Source: Dasypus novemcinctus (Eukaryota > Chordata > Mammalia > Cingulata > Dasypodidae). Taken from it: a stretch of DNA of 64,000 bases. Both the position numbers and the translations under genes were made by a program. Under the pieces are notes generated by a model. The model was not told the origin of the DNA, made no database searches, and was given only the letters and a program-made list of their open reading frames with translations. The stretch covers positions 71,997,147 to 72,061,146 of the forward strand of contig NC_080694.1 in the NCBI RefSeq assembly GCF_030445035.2. The letters are read 5' to 3'. Shown in pieces: positions 23,936 through 36,983 of the stretch; the stretch's first letter is position 1, and every line of letters begins with the position of its first letter.

Positions 23936-25184
23936 TATAAAAATGCATTTTACACAAAAGAAAATTTGTTAAATAAAATATATGATATTACTAACAAGTG
24001 ATTTTCTTTGAGTTTATGTCTAGGCTGATGCTAAACAATTTCCATGTTCTTTATTAAAAATCTTAGGTGATCACATATTAAATTATTAATTACATAAATC
24101 ACCATTTCAAAAACCTTTATGTTTGAATACCACATCATTTCTTCTCCTTCTGCCCCAGTGAATAACTACTAAATTGAAACCTCCATGTGTTCATTCAAAT
24201 GTCAAGTGACTTTGCATGACATAATTTTCAAACTGCAGAACTCTGGTAATTTAGTACAAGCACATTCATTCACAAACCAATGAACTATAGAACAACTATT
24301 TTCATACCTGCACAATCAGAGAGCTCATTATTTCCCCAAGGCCATTTAAAAGAAAATTGGGACAATGAGGCCATTTACCATTTGCTCTCCAATTTAAATA
24401 ACTCCAAATTACTTTTCATGGTTCAGGTTTCATGACTCTAATCTTCACCCTGGCCTCCTACATGTGTGTTGGTAGAGAGTTCACCTCCATTCTCTCTGAC
24501 ACACATATTGAAGAGTTGCTACTAGTATGGTTGATAATTTACATTTTGGTTTATCCTTTGTAGCACACAATTTCGTGGGTTTTGACAAAATGTGTAATGG
24601 CTCATATCCCTCACAATGACCAGTTAATCTTGAGGGTCTCTGGAGTCCTCAGGGGTAAAGAAGAGCACAGGGCATTGTGTGAATGGCAACTGGTTGGTTT
24701 TATCTAAGGAACAACCTTCTGTCTGTGACTACATGCTGCTGAATTTCATAAAAGCTGTTCTCCTTGCATAAATCCATGAATAAACCAGTGAGGAGAGCCC
24801 ATGCCAGTCAAATGTGCCTGTGACTGAAGACAATATCTAGGAAGCACTTTCACCTATTAAATTTTTGATCCAGTCCAAGTTTGATGCTAATTTCACTCTT
24901 AATTTGTGGAAAGAGAGTTGACTAGGAATGTCACAAGGGTTGAAAGCTCAAAAAGTCATTGCATTGCTCAGCCTGACTTTGGCCCCAGAACGGCATGGAT
25001 ATCTCTGTGACTCTTAGAAAGGAGGTGAATGGTTTCCACTGTGGAGGACTGTGTTATCTGATGGGTAAGCATCATTCAGGAACATCTGAACCACATCTCT
25101 GCCATGGGTTGTATCACATGAAATAATCAAGGTTCCTGGAAATCTCATTATAAATTTCAAGAATTTTAAGTGTTTCCACAAATA
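23936..25184. other. Spacer with a possible old L1 scrap
   Basis: No gene. Around 24,500-24,620 the phrases 'tttacattttggtttatcc' and 'tgggttttgacaaaatgtgtaatgg' resemble an old L1M 3' UTR. The rest is unassigned. Confidence 0.38.
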
Positions 25185-25372
25185 CTTGTTTTAGCTGGCA
25201 TCGGGATTGAACCCAGGACCTCATAAATGGGAAGCAGGGGCTCAACTACTGAGCTACATCTGCTCCCCCATGAGAGTTGGTTGGTTTTTTTTTACAAAGT
25301 ACTGGGGATCTTCATATCTCGTAGGTGGCAAGCAGGGGCTCAAACACTTTAGCTACATCTACTCCCCACTCA
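25185..25372 (-). mobile_element. Old DAS-type dimeric tRNA-derived SINE
   Basis: Two tRNA-like units lie in tandem. Unit 1 (25,195-25,270) contains 'gggattgaacccaggacctc' and 'actgagctacatctgctcccc' on the + strand, the reverse of a B-box/A-box pair. Unit 2 (25,300-25,372) repeats the pattern (tactggggatcttcat..., tagctacatctactcccc). It has the same organisation as 8676-8845. Confidence 0.66.
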
Positions 25373-26916
25373 CAAATAATTTTCATCCTGTCACCCTTTG
25401 AATAAGCATCTGCCCATTCAACCTCCACACTTAAAAACAGTTCATGGAAATTTTTAAGTGGAAGAAGAATTATGGGATTTAAGTTTCCTTTAATTTGTGT
25501 AGATTATATAAACAGGGAGAGGTTGGATGAGAGTGGAATGAACATGTTCTTCGTTAAGGGTAACTTCACATTTCTACTCATGTTAAAGAGGATTTGGTGG
25601 GTGAGCTGACATCAGTTTCATACAAACTGTGAGGCAGAGTGGTGGATATGAAAAAACAGAAGGAAAAACAGCTGCTGAGCATAATCCTCTAAGAAAATTA
25701 TGTCCCCCAAATTATGCTAGCTACAAAGAAAAAGTGGCATATGCATTTTATCCTTTCATATTTTACTTTCCAGGGCTTGTAATAAGTTCTGTCCCCACCG
25801 ATAGTGAGCTGGCTGGCTATTTCCTCATCTGCATGCCAAGCTGAGTTTGCTAGAGTATTATTGTTTAATGAATGTGACATCATTAAACACTTCCTCTGGT
25901 TCAGGCACTGTCCTAAGTTCAGAGGTGAGTGCAGTGACTCATGTGAGCTTGGCAGTAACTGTCCAAAGCTAGTGTTAGATACATTTCAGTCCTTCTCCTT
26001 TTCCTTACCTGCTCACCTACCTTCATAAACATTTTGTCAGGCTCAATTCAGAAATGAAAAAAATGACAAAAGATTGTCCACATACCTGGTCAGAAGTCAT
26101 TGGGCAGACTGTGGCTCCAGAGGTAGTTTTCCCAACAGCTAACTTTTAAAGATGATTTTTTAAAGACTCATGCACAAAGGGATAGAGAATGGAACATTTC
26201 CTTGTTTTGAATTGTGTCTCCTTAGTGATGGGAAAGTTTCATTTTTTTAAATGTTTGCTGTTATTTTATATTTTTCTTCCCCATATTGCTTATTTATGTA
26301 CATTGCTCATTTATTTTTCTCTTGGACTTTTTGTTTTATACTCATAAAAATTATACAATGATTCTTTATATTTTTATTAACCAAATTTTGCTAAAAACAC
26401 TGCATAGTTCTCCATCTTGTCATTTATCTTTTATCTTTGTATATGATCTTTTTCATATATTACTTTTACATTTATGTGATCAGAAAATTTCAATCATTTA
26501 CAGTTTCTTCCTTTGGTGCTATAATATCATCTTCCACAACTCAAAAATAGAAACCCTTTATTTTCTTCTCATGCTTTTCTACAATTATTTCTCATTTTAT
26601 ATTTTAAAGTACTTGAAATCTATGTAGTTTATGTTTATGTATACAGTGTTACAAATAGTAATACTATTTTTTCTTCCAAAATATTATCAAATTGCTACTT
26701 TACCACTCACTTAAAAATCACACCACTGATATATATTAAATTCCCCTATTTGGGTCTCTTTCTGGATTCTCTCCTTCATTCCATTAATCTGATTATTATT
26801 TTTGTTAAGGACAGTAGACTTTTAGGAAGTTTTCATAACTAGTAAGGCAAATTTCTACTCATTTTTTTCTGTTTATTATTAAATCATTTTTTTAAATGAA
26901 ATTTAGGAAAGTTAGT
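25373..26916. other. Unassigned AT-rich spacer
   Basis: No gene. 'cacttcctctggttcaggcactgtcctaag' near 25,890 (read in part) resembles an L2/MIR3 scrap. The 113-codon frame at 26,286-26,627 is AT-driven, rich in F/I/L/Y, and shows no domain. Confidence 0.4.
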
Positions 26917-27282
26917 GGGGGAAAATAGCACATGCAAATATGTCATTTTGCAGGTTTTGGTAAATAGTAGGCAAAGAATATTTTTAGTGATGATTTGAGG
27001 AGAAATAAAGTACTAATTGCAAATGCATAACGACACAGCAAGCATATAAATGAAATATAAATATGTAAAATCTCCTAGCTCATTGTGAGCATCATTACAT
27101 GCTTTCCTCCCAATTTGCTTAGGGCCTCATCTTCTATCCTGAGCACATTCCTTAAGGGATTTCAGCCTTCCCTCCCCCCAAGAGCTCAAGTTCAGTCCTC
27201 TTTTCTCTGTGATTTCAATCGCATTTCCAGTGTCAGCAGCCCTCCTGTCCCCCATTCTGGAGGAATGTGAGGCTTCTACTCA
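26917..27282 (+). repeat. 366-bp direct duplicate, copy 1
   Basis: It matches 27,863-28,228 base for base with no gap and about 11 substitutions (~3%). The match starts at a ggggg run and stops abruptly after ttctactca. Not a family I recognise. Confidence 0.95.
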
Positions 27283-27862
27283 CATTCTCACACAGACTCA
27301 AGATAAATTGGTACTATAAATAAGGATGTTTGGAGAAATGTTGAACCTCACAGCTCTATGCATCTAAATGTGTTCCCACATCTACTCCTTTATGGATGGA
27401 TCCATCCCAGACAGATACTGAGCAGGGTATTAGGATATGATACATCCTGATTGTTTGGGGCTTTATTCGATTATGATTTAGATAATTGCTTCTTCTATAT
27501 TATCATGTTAACACATAGAGTGTGTGAAGCACTTTGATTTCTATTCCATTAGAATTTCTTTAATAACTATTAGAAACAAATTGTCATCAAGTTTAAACGT
27601 AATTTTCCTTTATTCCACTAAATCAAATATCCATTCTTGCCCTATAAGTCATATTTAAACTAAGTTAAACCAAATTGTTTTGAACCACCAAAATTTCTCA
27701 TTTAACACAGATATATTTCTGATGATTTTGTAATTGTTGCAAAATCTCAATATTTCTGCTTCCTCCTTCCTTTGTGAGATTTTGTTTCCCTTTGAATGAT
27801 GCCTCTCAGTAATCTAAGACCTAAACTTGACCACTTAGTGGATTCACCTATTCTCTAGAAGA
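27283..27862. other. Unique spacer between the two duplicates
   Basis: 580 bases of AT-rich sequence with no recognised feature. It separates the two 366-bp copies (offset 946). Confidence 0.6.
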
Positions 27863-28228
27863 GGGGGAAAATATCACATGCAAATATGTCATTTTGCAGG
27901 TTTTGGTAAATAGTAGGCAAAGAATATTTTTAGTGATGATTTGAGGAGAAATAAAGTAATAATTGCAAATGCATAACGACACAGCAAGCACCTAAATAAA
28001 ATATAAATATGTAAAACCTCCTAGCTCATTGTAAGCACCATTACATGCGTTCCTCCCAATTTGCTTAGGGCCTCATCTTCTATCCTGAGCACATTCCTTA
28101 AGGGATTTTAGCCTTCCCTCCCCCCAAGAGCTCAAGTTCAGTCTTCTTTTCTCTGTGATTTCAATCGCATTTCCAGTGTCAGCAGCCCTCCTGTCCCCCA
28201 TTCTGGAGGAATGTGAGGCTTCTACTCA
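27863..28228 (+). repeat. 366-bp direct duplicate, copy 2
   Basis: Partner of 26,917-27,282. The flanks on both sides are different, and there is no poly-A tail or obvious target duplication. Confidence 0.95.
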
Positions 28229-29719
28229 GCTTTCACCTGTTCCTACCTGTTATGGGCACATAACATGCTCTGGAAGAAATGAAGTTTATATCTCCTTGCA
28301 TTTACCAGCTGAAGGTCTATTACTATTATTTACCAAGAAATAATGTATAGCTACAATTGAAAGGTCAAAATGAAATTACATATGATGGAAGGAGTTACAA
28401 ATCTTACAGCCATTTCTATTCGTTTTCATGTACATTTTCCAATGTCAAGTTTCCAATGTCAAGTTTTCCAATGTTAGTTTTTAGCAGTCTGAAGAAGGTA
28501 ACTCACCCTGGGGTAAGATGCATCAATCTTTCTCCTTATTTCATCTTTTCTTTAAGTCTATCTAGAAGTGCACTCTGTTATTATGCTTTGAGATTCTGAG
28601 TAATTCAACCACTGTAGTCATCTCATAAACCTTGCACTGAAACATGAAAAATAGACTGAAGAATTTTGGATGCACTTAAGTCTGGAAACTAAATATCTAC
28701 CATCTTCCACAGCCTGCAGAAAATCAATTTGGTTATTGGATTTTTAATATTGCTCCTCTTTTACTTTAGTTCTATTGTTGTATGCTATCCTTCTTCTTGT
28801 GCTATCTATGTACTTCAGGGAAATTGGGTGTAAAGGAAGGAGTTGTTTTTAAATTCTGAGTCTTGGCCTTGGCATTGCTAAGTGTGCTGAAAACAAGTTA
28901 TTTAATCTCACTGTATCACAGTAGCAATGAAATGCTGACCATACCTCTTTATCTAGATTTGAACAAGAATAGAAAGCATTGTTTCAGGCATTGAATGGTG
29001 TTTTCCCCATGTTAATCAAGCACTGGTTAGGTTGGAGGCTTTACTATGTTCACTCAGATGTTTGGAGAAGGGAAATGTCACCCTTGATCATCACCATATA
29101 TCACAAGTAAGCCATAATCTTAAAATCTTGAATCAAAGCATGGAATATCTGTGGTAGTTCTTTGTGGAAATAGGCAGCATAAATATCATTTAGGATAAAG
29201 AGGCAACCCAAAAAAGTGACCTGAAGATGTTATTAAAACAATCAGAATTTCTACAGGTCAATTGCAGATTTAGGTAAAACTCATAACTTTCTATATTAAT
29301 TTGCTCCAAATTTTAAATCTGAAATAAACATAAGTGAATTCAAAGCAGTATTTATTATTAAAATATTTATGAAGGTAGGTTAGCAGGTAAGAAAAAGGAG
29401 AGGGATTTAAATGTATTGAAACTTAGTTTTCCATACTCTATGCTCATAATTTTATATATCTTATGGCATTTAAATGTACTGATTTACTTTATAAAGTCAA
29501 TCAAACAAAAGTACTGAAAAGAGAGGGAATTCTTTTTACCATTATGTAACCTCTGTAATGGCTTCCTTATGATACTGTATTAATAAGGATTCCATTTAAC
29601 TAACTGTAAATTCTGCTTGTTGCTGACCTATGCTGTATAATTAAACTACATTCAGTTCAGTTCAAATGGGAGTCTTCAATGACTATTCCTTGACTGTGTT
29701 CCTCTTTTATGTGATTTAG
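28229..29719. other. 5' flank of the OR2B3-like pseudogene
   Basis: No gene. A weak MIR-like stretch lies at 28,870-28,970. In a normal OR gene an upstream non-coding exon would lie in such a region, but I cannot point to one. Confidence 0.4.
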
Positions 29720-29740
29720 GTAATTAAAACTAAGTGAATC

Positions 29741-30685
29741 ATGAATTGGGCAAATGAGAGCTCCTCAAAAGAGTGCATACTTCTTGACTTCTCAGACAGG
29801 CCCTGGCTGCAGATGCCCCTTCTTGTGGTTCTGTTGATATCCTACACATTCACCATCTTTGGAAATGTGTCCATCATGATGGCATGCATTCAGGACCCCA
29901 AACTTCATAAACCCATGTACTTCTTTCTCACTAATCTTTCCATCTTGGATCTCTGTTATAATATGAGCACAATCCCTCACATGTTGGCAAATATTTGTCA
30001 GAATGTAAAGACCATCAGCTATGGTGGCTGTGTGGCCCAACTCATCATCTTCCTGGCCCTGGGGGTCACCGAGCGCCTCCTCCAGACAGTTATGTCCTTT
30101 GACAGGTTTGTGGCAATCTGCAGACCCCTCCACTATTTAGTCATCATGAGCCCTGGGTTCTCCCTAAAGACAGCTGCTTTCTTGTGACTCTCTGGTTTCA
30201 ACCACTTGGTGTTGCAATCTTCTTTGACCCTTAGCATGCCACACTGTGGTCATCGGGAATTGGACCACTTCTTCTGTGAGGTCCCTGCCCTTCTCAAGTT
30301 GTCCTGTGCCGACACAAAGCCTATTGAGGCTGCGCTCTTTTTCTTTAGTGTGTTAATTCTGCTAATCCCGGTGACTTTGATCCTCATCTCCTATGGCTTC
30401 ATAGTTCAAGCAGTATTGAGAATCAGATCAGCAGAAGGACGGCGAAAAGCCTTTGGGACATGTGGGTCCCACCTGGTTGTGGTGTCTCTCTTCTTTGGAA
30501 CAGCCTTCTACATATATCTAAAAACACCTTCATCCACCTCTGAGGATTGGGGAAAAATGGTTTCCCTCTTCTATGGAATCATCACACCCATGTTGAACCC
30601 CCTCATCTATAGCCTGAGAAATAAGGATATTAAGGCATCCTTCAAGAGGGCCATGTCAAGACCATTTTCTGTAAGAAATAATTAA
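29741..30685 (+). pseudogene. OR2B3: Olfactory receptor pseudogene, OR2B3-like, one nonsense codon
   Basis: Class II odorant receptor. The reading frame is full length from MNWANESSSKE (29,741; glycosylation site NES) to the stop at 30,683-30,685: 314 codons, against 313 residues in human OR2B3 as I remember it. Visible marks are [16 protein letters not shown] (helix 2), the conserved Cys in YGGCVAQL, MSFDRFVAICRPLHY (end of helix 3), HFFCEVPALLKLSC (second extracellular loop), KAFGTCGSHL (helix 6) and PMLNPLIYSLRNKDIK (helix 7). The only disruption is a TGA at 30,185-30,187 in helix 4, where the family has the conserved Trp (TGG). No frameshift was found. A pyrimidine-rich acceptor ending near 29,720 precedes the coding exon. 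Some substitutions look relaxed (helix 3 ERLLQTV against the usual ECLLLAV). Confidence 0.94.
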
Positions 30686-31989
30686 TCCATGATGATGAGA
30701 ATCATCTAAGCATCTCTCTACCTTAAGATGGCAATAACTTTGAACTAATTTTCTTGTTTTCCAGTCTCTCATTATTTGTTTGAATTGTACCGAGAGTTAA
30801 TTTTTTTCTCTGTTCAGGAAGCAATGCTGTGACCAAGAGAGCTCTTTTATAAACTAAAAATTTTCTGCTTTCTAGAGGTCACCTAAAGCACTTTGTTCGT
30901 TGCAGCCAAGACATGATATTTCCCTTCAATGAATGTCAAACTAGTCAGGAATCTTAGTATTTTACCTTCCCATTATGCACTATTTCTTCTAGAATCATCT
31001 TGTGCATCACCTTAGTTAAGGGTTTCCATAGTTTATGATTAAATAGCCAGTAAGCACAAGCCAAAACATATTCCATCAGCATCCAGGTCCTCAACCACTT
31101 CACATCTTCCTATCCCTTGATAAAATCCATCCTATATCCTTCTAGAACTGCTCTAAGCTTTATGACTGGATTAAATATAACTAGTTTTAACATAACTAAG
31201 TGTATACATGTTGTAGTAATAGAAGCCTAAAAGCTAATTAAGGTTCATTTCCAAATCTTTTCAATTCTCCTCTTTTTTCCCTATAGACAGAAATTCTCCT
31301 TTTTCCCCTCTTCTGTCAAATTATTGATTTGTTCCAAGGTCTGCCACAAGTATCTCCTCTAAATTATAAGGATAAGTATTTATAGGAATGTCAATGGGAA
31401 TTTTTTTCTAATATTGGTCTGAATTAATTCTTTTTGGATACTCACTTAGCAAACTTTTTTTTTGTCTTTATTTTTTTTAATGTTACATAGTGTTCCACCC
31501 AAAGACAAACAATTACAATTACTTTACTGAAGAAATTTTCTAGTAATAAGGATTGGTAGATATTTTTTTAATTTGACAAATGCCATGTGCAGGGGGAGGC
31601 GAGGGATTCTATGGGGACACGTGAGGAGCACTGCATAAAAGTAGTATGATGGGAGAGCTGTCCTTATTGATTTTTCTGGGGGAAATAATTCTCCAACTGA
31701 AATTCCTAAGTAATTATCTGAAGTTGGCAATGTAGGGGCATAGAAGAGAAAACGTTTTAGGCAATAGATGGGATTATACAACAAAGCTTGTCAGAAAATA
31801 TGAGTAACTTAGTATGGTTAAAACTGTGCACATGGGACATGCGAGATGGTGCCAACAGGTTAGCCAAAATGTTTGGACTTTACCCAGTAAGTAGGGCAGA
31901 ATTATTACCGAATTTTACCATAAGAGGTAGCATCAGAAGAAAATAGTTAAAAACCTAAGAGCAAAGTGAGTAACATATACATATATATA
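30686..31989. other. 3' flank of the OR pseudogene, unassigned
   Basis: No gene. 'tttttttaatgttacat' near 31,470-31,490 may be a tiny reversed L1 tail. The rest is unassigned. Confidence 0.4.
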
Positions 31990-32396
31990 TATAAATGTTT
32001 TTTTACTTTATTTATTTATTACCCCCCTTCTGTTGTTTGTGCTCACTGCTCTCTGTGTCCATTCTCTGTGTGTTCTTCCATGTTTGCTAGTCTTTTTTTT
32101 CTTCTCTCCTTTCTCTTTAGGAGGCACCAAGAACTGATCCATGAACCTCTGGGGTGGGAGAGGCACTTAGCTGCCTGCACCTCCTCAGCTCCCTGGTCTG
32201 TTGCACCCCTCACTGTGCCTCCTCTGTGTCTGCCTTTGTTGGTTCATCTTGCTGTGCCAGCTCATTGTGGAGCAGGCTGCCAACTCTCCAAAGCCAGGCC
32301 AGCTTGCCTTTGAACAGGAGGCCCAGGAATCGAACACAGGGCCTCCAATATGGCAGGCAGGAGCTCAATCACTTGAGCCACATCTGTTTCCCTCAT
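31990..32396 (-). mobile_element. DAS-SINE relative with long body
   Basis: On the minus strand it begins gggaaacagatgtggctcaag and keeps a B-box-like segment (tcgattcctggg). It is followed by a pyrimidine-poor body and ends in 'taaataaataaa' (the ttta run near 32,010 on +). The body 'ctctgtgtccattctctgtgtg' is shared with the copy at 34,286-34,608. It is a diverged DAS-type subfamily. Confidence 0.7.
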
Positions 32397-33889
32397 GTAT
32401 TTAAATTACATATTTACCAAATGTGACACTGCAAATCAGTTAGAAACAATCACTTTACAGGGTGCCTAAAAAGCTGATTGCTTTGAAAACAAATTCTTAA
32501 GAAATGCAAAGCAAAAACAAATAAAAATAAAGATATGAGATGTCTTTTTCCCCAAGCTTATATATACCAATGCCACCTCTCATGTGATGTATGAAAAGCA
32601 CTTGATAAATGTCTTATCACTGGACTGTTAACTCCTTGAGCACAGAAACAAAGTTCGATTTGGCTCATCAAAGCCCTCACTCCCAAAATTAGTTATAGGG
32701 GAAGAAAATATAAATGCAAGTTATTGAAACTGTGAATAGTTATAGCTACTGTGGATAGTTTTACTTTTTCATTTAACGAAATCAAAAATGGAAAGAATTT
32801 TCCAAGATATGAAACTGTAGTGTAGGGCTAAGCATAATGGTATGCTCAATTTTGCCAACTTCTCTGCCACTTTAAAACAAGGGTCACCTTTCTTCTAATT
32901 TGCAATGACATAGTAAGCATTTCTTTCTAAGGCCTAAGGGAAGTACTCTTAGAGTATATATTTCTAGTCTGTTCAGAATAGCTAGGCCTTTTTTATTAAG
33001 CATCTGACACTTCTTCCCAAATCTACTCTTTAGTCAATTAAGAAGCCTTTTTAGTATTTTTGGTATTAGTAACTGCAAACAGGACCCTACCTTCACTACC
33101 AATCTCTGTTTTAGTTTGCTAAAAGCTGTGAAAGCAATATACCAGAAATGGATCAGCATTTACATGGGGAACGAAATTCCATGGTGGGATATAAACTTAA
33201 ATGCTCTAGGACCAAAGAAATCGCATATCTCTATACAAATAAAAATTTAATGACTGTCATATATTGTTATTATTAACCTTCTTTCTTTTAAAAATAATAG
33301 GGTGCATTTCCTATATTTTAGTAAAAGCAAACAGATGGATGGAAAAAGGCACAGTCTTAAATTCAAAATATGTAAAATTCACCAAATTGACATAGCAGCT
33401 TTTTCCTCTTTCCTGTCAATGAAGATTTACACCTTGCTTTTTCCAAGTGCATTATATACTAATAATATTCCAAGGTTCTTTGAAAACTTGTTTATAATAC
33501 CTGCAAATTATATTTTACCATACAGACATATCAAAATGCATTTAATCGTGCATTGCTTTCTTGTTCTGTTCATTCTAAATACTACTGCAAAGAATTCATC
33601 ATATATGAATGCACCATGTACCAAGTGCGAGCTGAGATTCTTAGAAATGCTATTACTGGGTGGAAGTTATAAATCTTAGAAGATGTAAGACTGAAAAGGT
33701 ATTGCCAAATTATCATACACATATTTTGAAGTATTCCACATTCATGTTAATATTGGATATAGCAAATGGGAATATCATCTTCATAAGCTTTTGTTAACTG
33801 GGATTTTTCAACTTTTAAGACATTTGCCAATTTTACAGGCAGAAATATTATGAAGTTATTATTTTTCATTTGCTTACGTAATTTGAGCA
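32397..33889. other. Spacer with old repeat scraps
   Basis: No gene. 'actggactgttaactccttgagcacagaaac' near 32,620 (read in part) resembles an L2/MIR3 end. 'gttttagtttgctaaaagctgtgaaagcaatatacc' near 33,108-33,200 resembles a reversed MaLR LTR end. The 125-codon frame at 33,302-33,679 shows no domain. Confidence 0.4.
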
Positions 33890-34283
33890 GAAATTATGTG
33901 GATCACCTTTTAATCTTTTTAAAAATAATGTCAAATTTACAGAAAAGTCACAAAAATATTTCAATGGTCGTATATATTCCTCACTTAGAATCACCAATTG
34001 TTCATATCTGCTATATTTGCTTAATTTCTATGTCATACTATTAACTTTAAGGAACTATATGAGAGTAAACACTCTTAAATATTTCTGTCTTAACTTCTAA
34101 CATCAAGGATATTCTCTTACATAATCACAGTGCAGTATCAAATTCAGGAGCTTAACATTATATCACTGCTATCTAACCTGTAGTTCATACTCAGATTTCA
34201 TTGATTCTTCCAATAAAGTCCTTATAACTTTTCTTTCCAAGTTCATGACACAACCCATGTGTAGGATTTTGTTTTCATGTCCT
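33890..34283 (-). mobile_element. Old L1M-type 3' UTR fragment
   Basis: 'tttacagaaaagtcacaaaa', 'agaatcaccaattgttcata', 'gatattctcttacataatcacagtg' and 'cagatttcattgattcttcc' occur in the same order as in old mammalian L1 3' UTRs. Strand inferred from the remembered consensus. Confidence 0.48.
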
Positions 34284-34285
34284 AT

Positions 34286-34608
34286 TTTTTTTTAAAGATT
34301 TATTTATTTCTGTTCCCTGCCACATTGTCTGCTCTGTGTCCATTTGCTCTGTGTTCTTCTGTGTTTGCTTGTATTCTCATTGGGCGGCTCTGGGAATTGA
34401 TCCTGGGACCTTCCAGAGTTGGAGAGAGATGATGATCACCCTCTGGTGCTATCTCAGCTCCCTGCTTTGCCATGTCTTCTTATTGTCTCTCCTTTGTCTC
34501 TGTTGTTGCTTCATCTGCTGTGCCAGTTCTACGCATTGGCTAGCACTCCTGCGTGGGGCAGCACTCCATGTGGGCCAGCTCACCTCACAGGCCACCTTGT
34601 CTTCACCA
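34286..34608 (-). mobile_element. DAS-SINE relative, truncated
   Basis: It starts with 'aaagatttatttattt' (the reversed tail, as at 57,570) and shares 'ctctgtgtccatttgctctg' and 'tggggcagcactccatgtgggccagct' with other DAS copies (read in part). The tRNA-derived head is missing at the right end, where L1 sequence begins. It abuts the L1 fragment at 34,609, which may mark the point where that L1 was cut. Confidence 0.7.
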
Positions 34609-36943
34609 AGATAATCTGGACATTGATGCCCTAATTATCCTCTAATGATAGTCTTATTTCTGTTGGGTTAGTGGTGATATCCTCTTTCTCATTTTGTATT
34701 TTGTGTATTAGTATCTCCCCTATTTTTTCTATGTTAATCTAGCCAAGGGTTTGTCAATTTTCTTGATGTCCTCAAAGAAGCAGCTCTTTGATTTGTTTAT
34801 TTTTTCTAGTGCTTTCTTATTTTCTGTTTCATTTAGTTTTGCTCTGATCTTTGTTATTTCTTTCTTTTTTCTTCCTTTGGGGTTAGTTTGCTGTTTTATT
34901 ACTAATTCCTCCACATGTACAGTCAGGTCTTCAATTTTAGCTCTTTCTCCTTTTTTGATGTATGGATTTATGGCTAATGATTTTCCCTCTTAGTACAGTT
35001 TTACTGCATGCTATTAGTTTTGATATGTTTTGTTGTCATTTTCATTGTTTTCAAGGTAATTACTGATTTTTTTTGAGATTTCCTCCTTGACCCACTGTTT
35101 GTCCGAGAGTGCATTGTTTAACTTCCTTATCTTGGTGCCAAATCAGATTCAATGGCCCTTGGAGATTTCCAGTTTCATTCCATTCCGGTCAGAGAAATTA
35201 TTTTGTATGCTTTCAATCTTTCTGAATTCATTGAGACTCTCTCTGTGGCCTAGCATGTGGTCTCTCTTGGAGAATCATCTGTGTGCTCTTGAGAAGAAAA
35301 TATACCCTACTGTATTTGGGTGTATGTTCTGTATATGTCTATTAGGTCCAAATCCTCTAATACATAATTCAAAGGCTTTGTTTCATTATTGATTCTCTGT
35401 CGAGATGTTCTATCTCATGATGATAATGGTGTATTAAATTCCCCCACTATAATTGTAGAGGCATCTGTTCCTCCACTTAGTTTTTCCAGTGTTTCCCTCA
35501 CATATTTAGAGGCACCCTGGTTAGATGCATAAATGTTTATGTTTGTTCTTTCTTCTTGGAGGATTACCCGTTTGACTAATATGTAGTGTCCATCTTTGTC
35601 TCTCACAATAGTTTTTAATTTAAAGTGTATTTTGTCCAATATTAGTATAGCTACTCCCACCCTTTTTCAGTAAGACTGTAAGATGGTTTTCAAGCTCTTC
35701 ACTTTCAACCTCCTTGAATCCTTGGGTCTAAGATGGGTCTCTTGTAGACAACATATAGATGGGTCATATTTCCTTATCCATTCTGCCAATCTGTGTCTTT
35801 TGACTGGTGAGTTTAAGTCATTAACATTCAGTGTTATTACTCTCAAAGAATTACTTACATTAGGGAAATTTCTTTGGATTTGCATATGTCATATGTTGTT
35901 TTTATTTCTCTTTTTGTCATTTTAGTTGTTCTTACACTCTCCTCCAATTCTGCCTCTCCTGTTTATTTGCTCCTGCAGAACTCTCTTCAGTATTTCTTGA
36001 AGGGAAGGTTTCTTATTGGTATACTCTCTTAGTTTCTGTTAATTTGCGAATATTTTGAACTCACCATCATTTTTGAATGCCAAGTTTGCTGAATACAGCT
36101 AGAATTATTATTTTTTCTTTAGTACCATGATCATGTGAAATACTGCCTTATTTCATCCATGATTTCAGATGAGAAATCAGCACTTAATCTTAGTGAGCTT
36201 CCCTTGTATGTGATGGTTATCATTTCTGTTGCTGCCTTCATAATTTTCTGTTTGTCTTAAGTATTTGACAAGTATATGTCTTAGGTAGGCCTGTTGGGAT
36301 TTATGCTTTTGGAAGTCTATTGTGCTTCCTGTATATGTGCTTCCATCTCCCTCAATAGGTTTGGGAAGTTTTTAGCCATTATTTCCTACAACATCCCTTC
36401 TCTTCTCCTTCTGAGATGCCTATAATGTGTTTGTTTGTGTATTTTGTGTTGTCATTCAAATCCCTAAGTACCCGCTGGATTTTTTCTATCATTTTATCTG
36501 TCAGTTTTACTATCTGTTTGATTTCAGATGTACTGTCTCCCATATCACTAATAATTTCCTCGACCTCTTCAAATCTGCCATTATTTGCTGATAGTGTATT
36601 TTTGATTTCTTGGATTGTACCATCCATCACCATCATATTCATTACCTTTTTGAGTATGCTTACAATTTCTTTAGTATGCTCTACATGTGTTTTCTTAATA
36701 TTCTTAATCTCTTCCTTCACTTCATTAAGTTGACCCATGCTATTTGTTTGCAGAACTTTGATTAGTTGTTTGATGTCCTGTTCCTTTTCCTGGTTTTTCG
36801 TTTGTTCATTGGATTGGGCTATGTCTTCCTGATCATTGGTATGGTTTGTCAATTTTTGTTGCTGTCTGGTCATCATTTTGTCTTAATGGGTTTGTTCAGT
36901 TGATGAACTTCTCTATCTAGTCTCTAGTTTTATTTAGGTGCTA

Positions 36944-36983
<40 letters not shown>

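Noticed and set aside
26286-26627. 113-codon frame rich in Phe, Ile, Leu and Tyr
   Set aside because: It is a composition effect in AT-rich DNA; no homology recognised.
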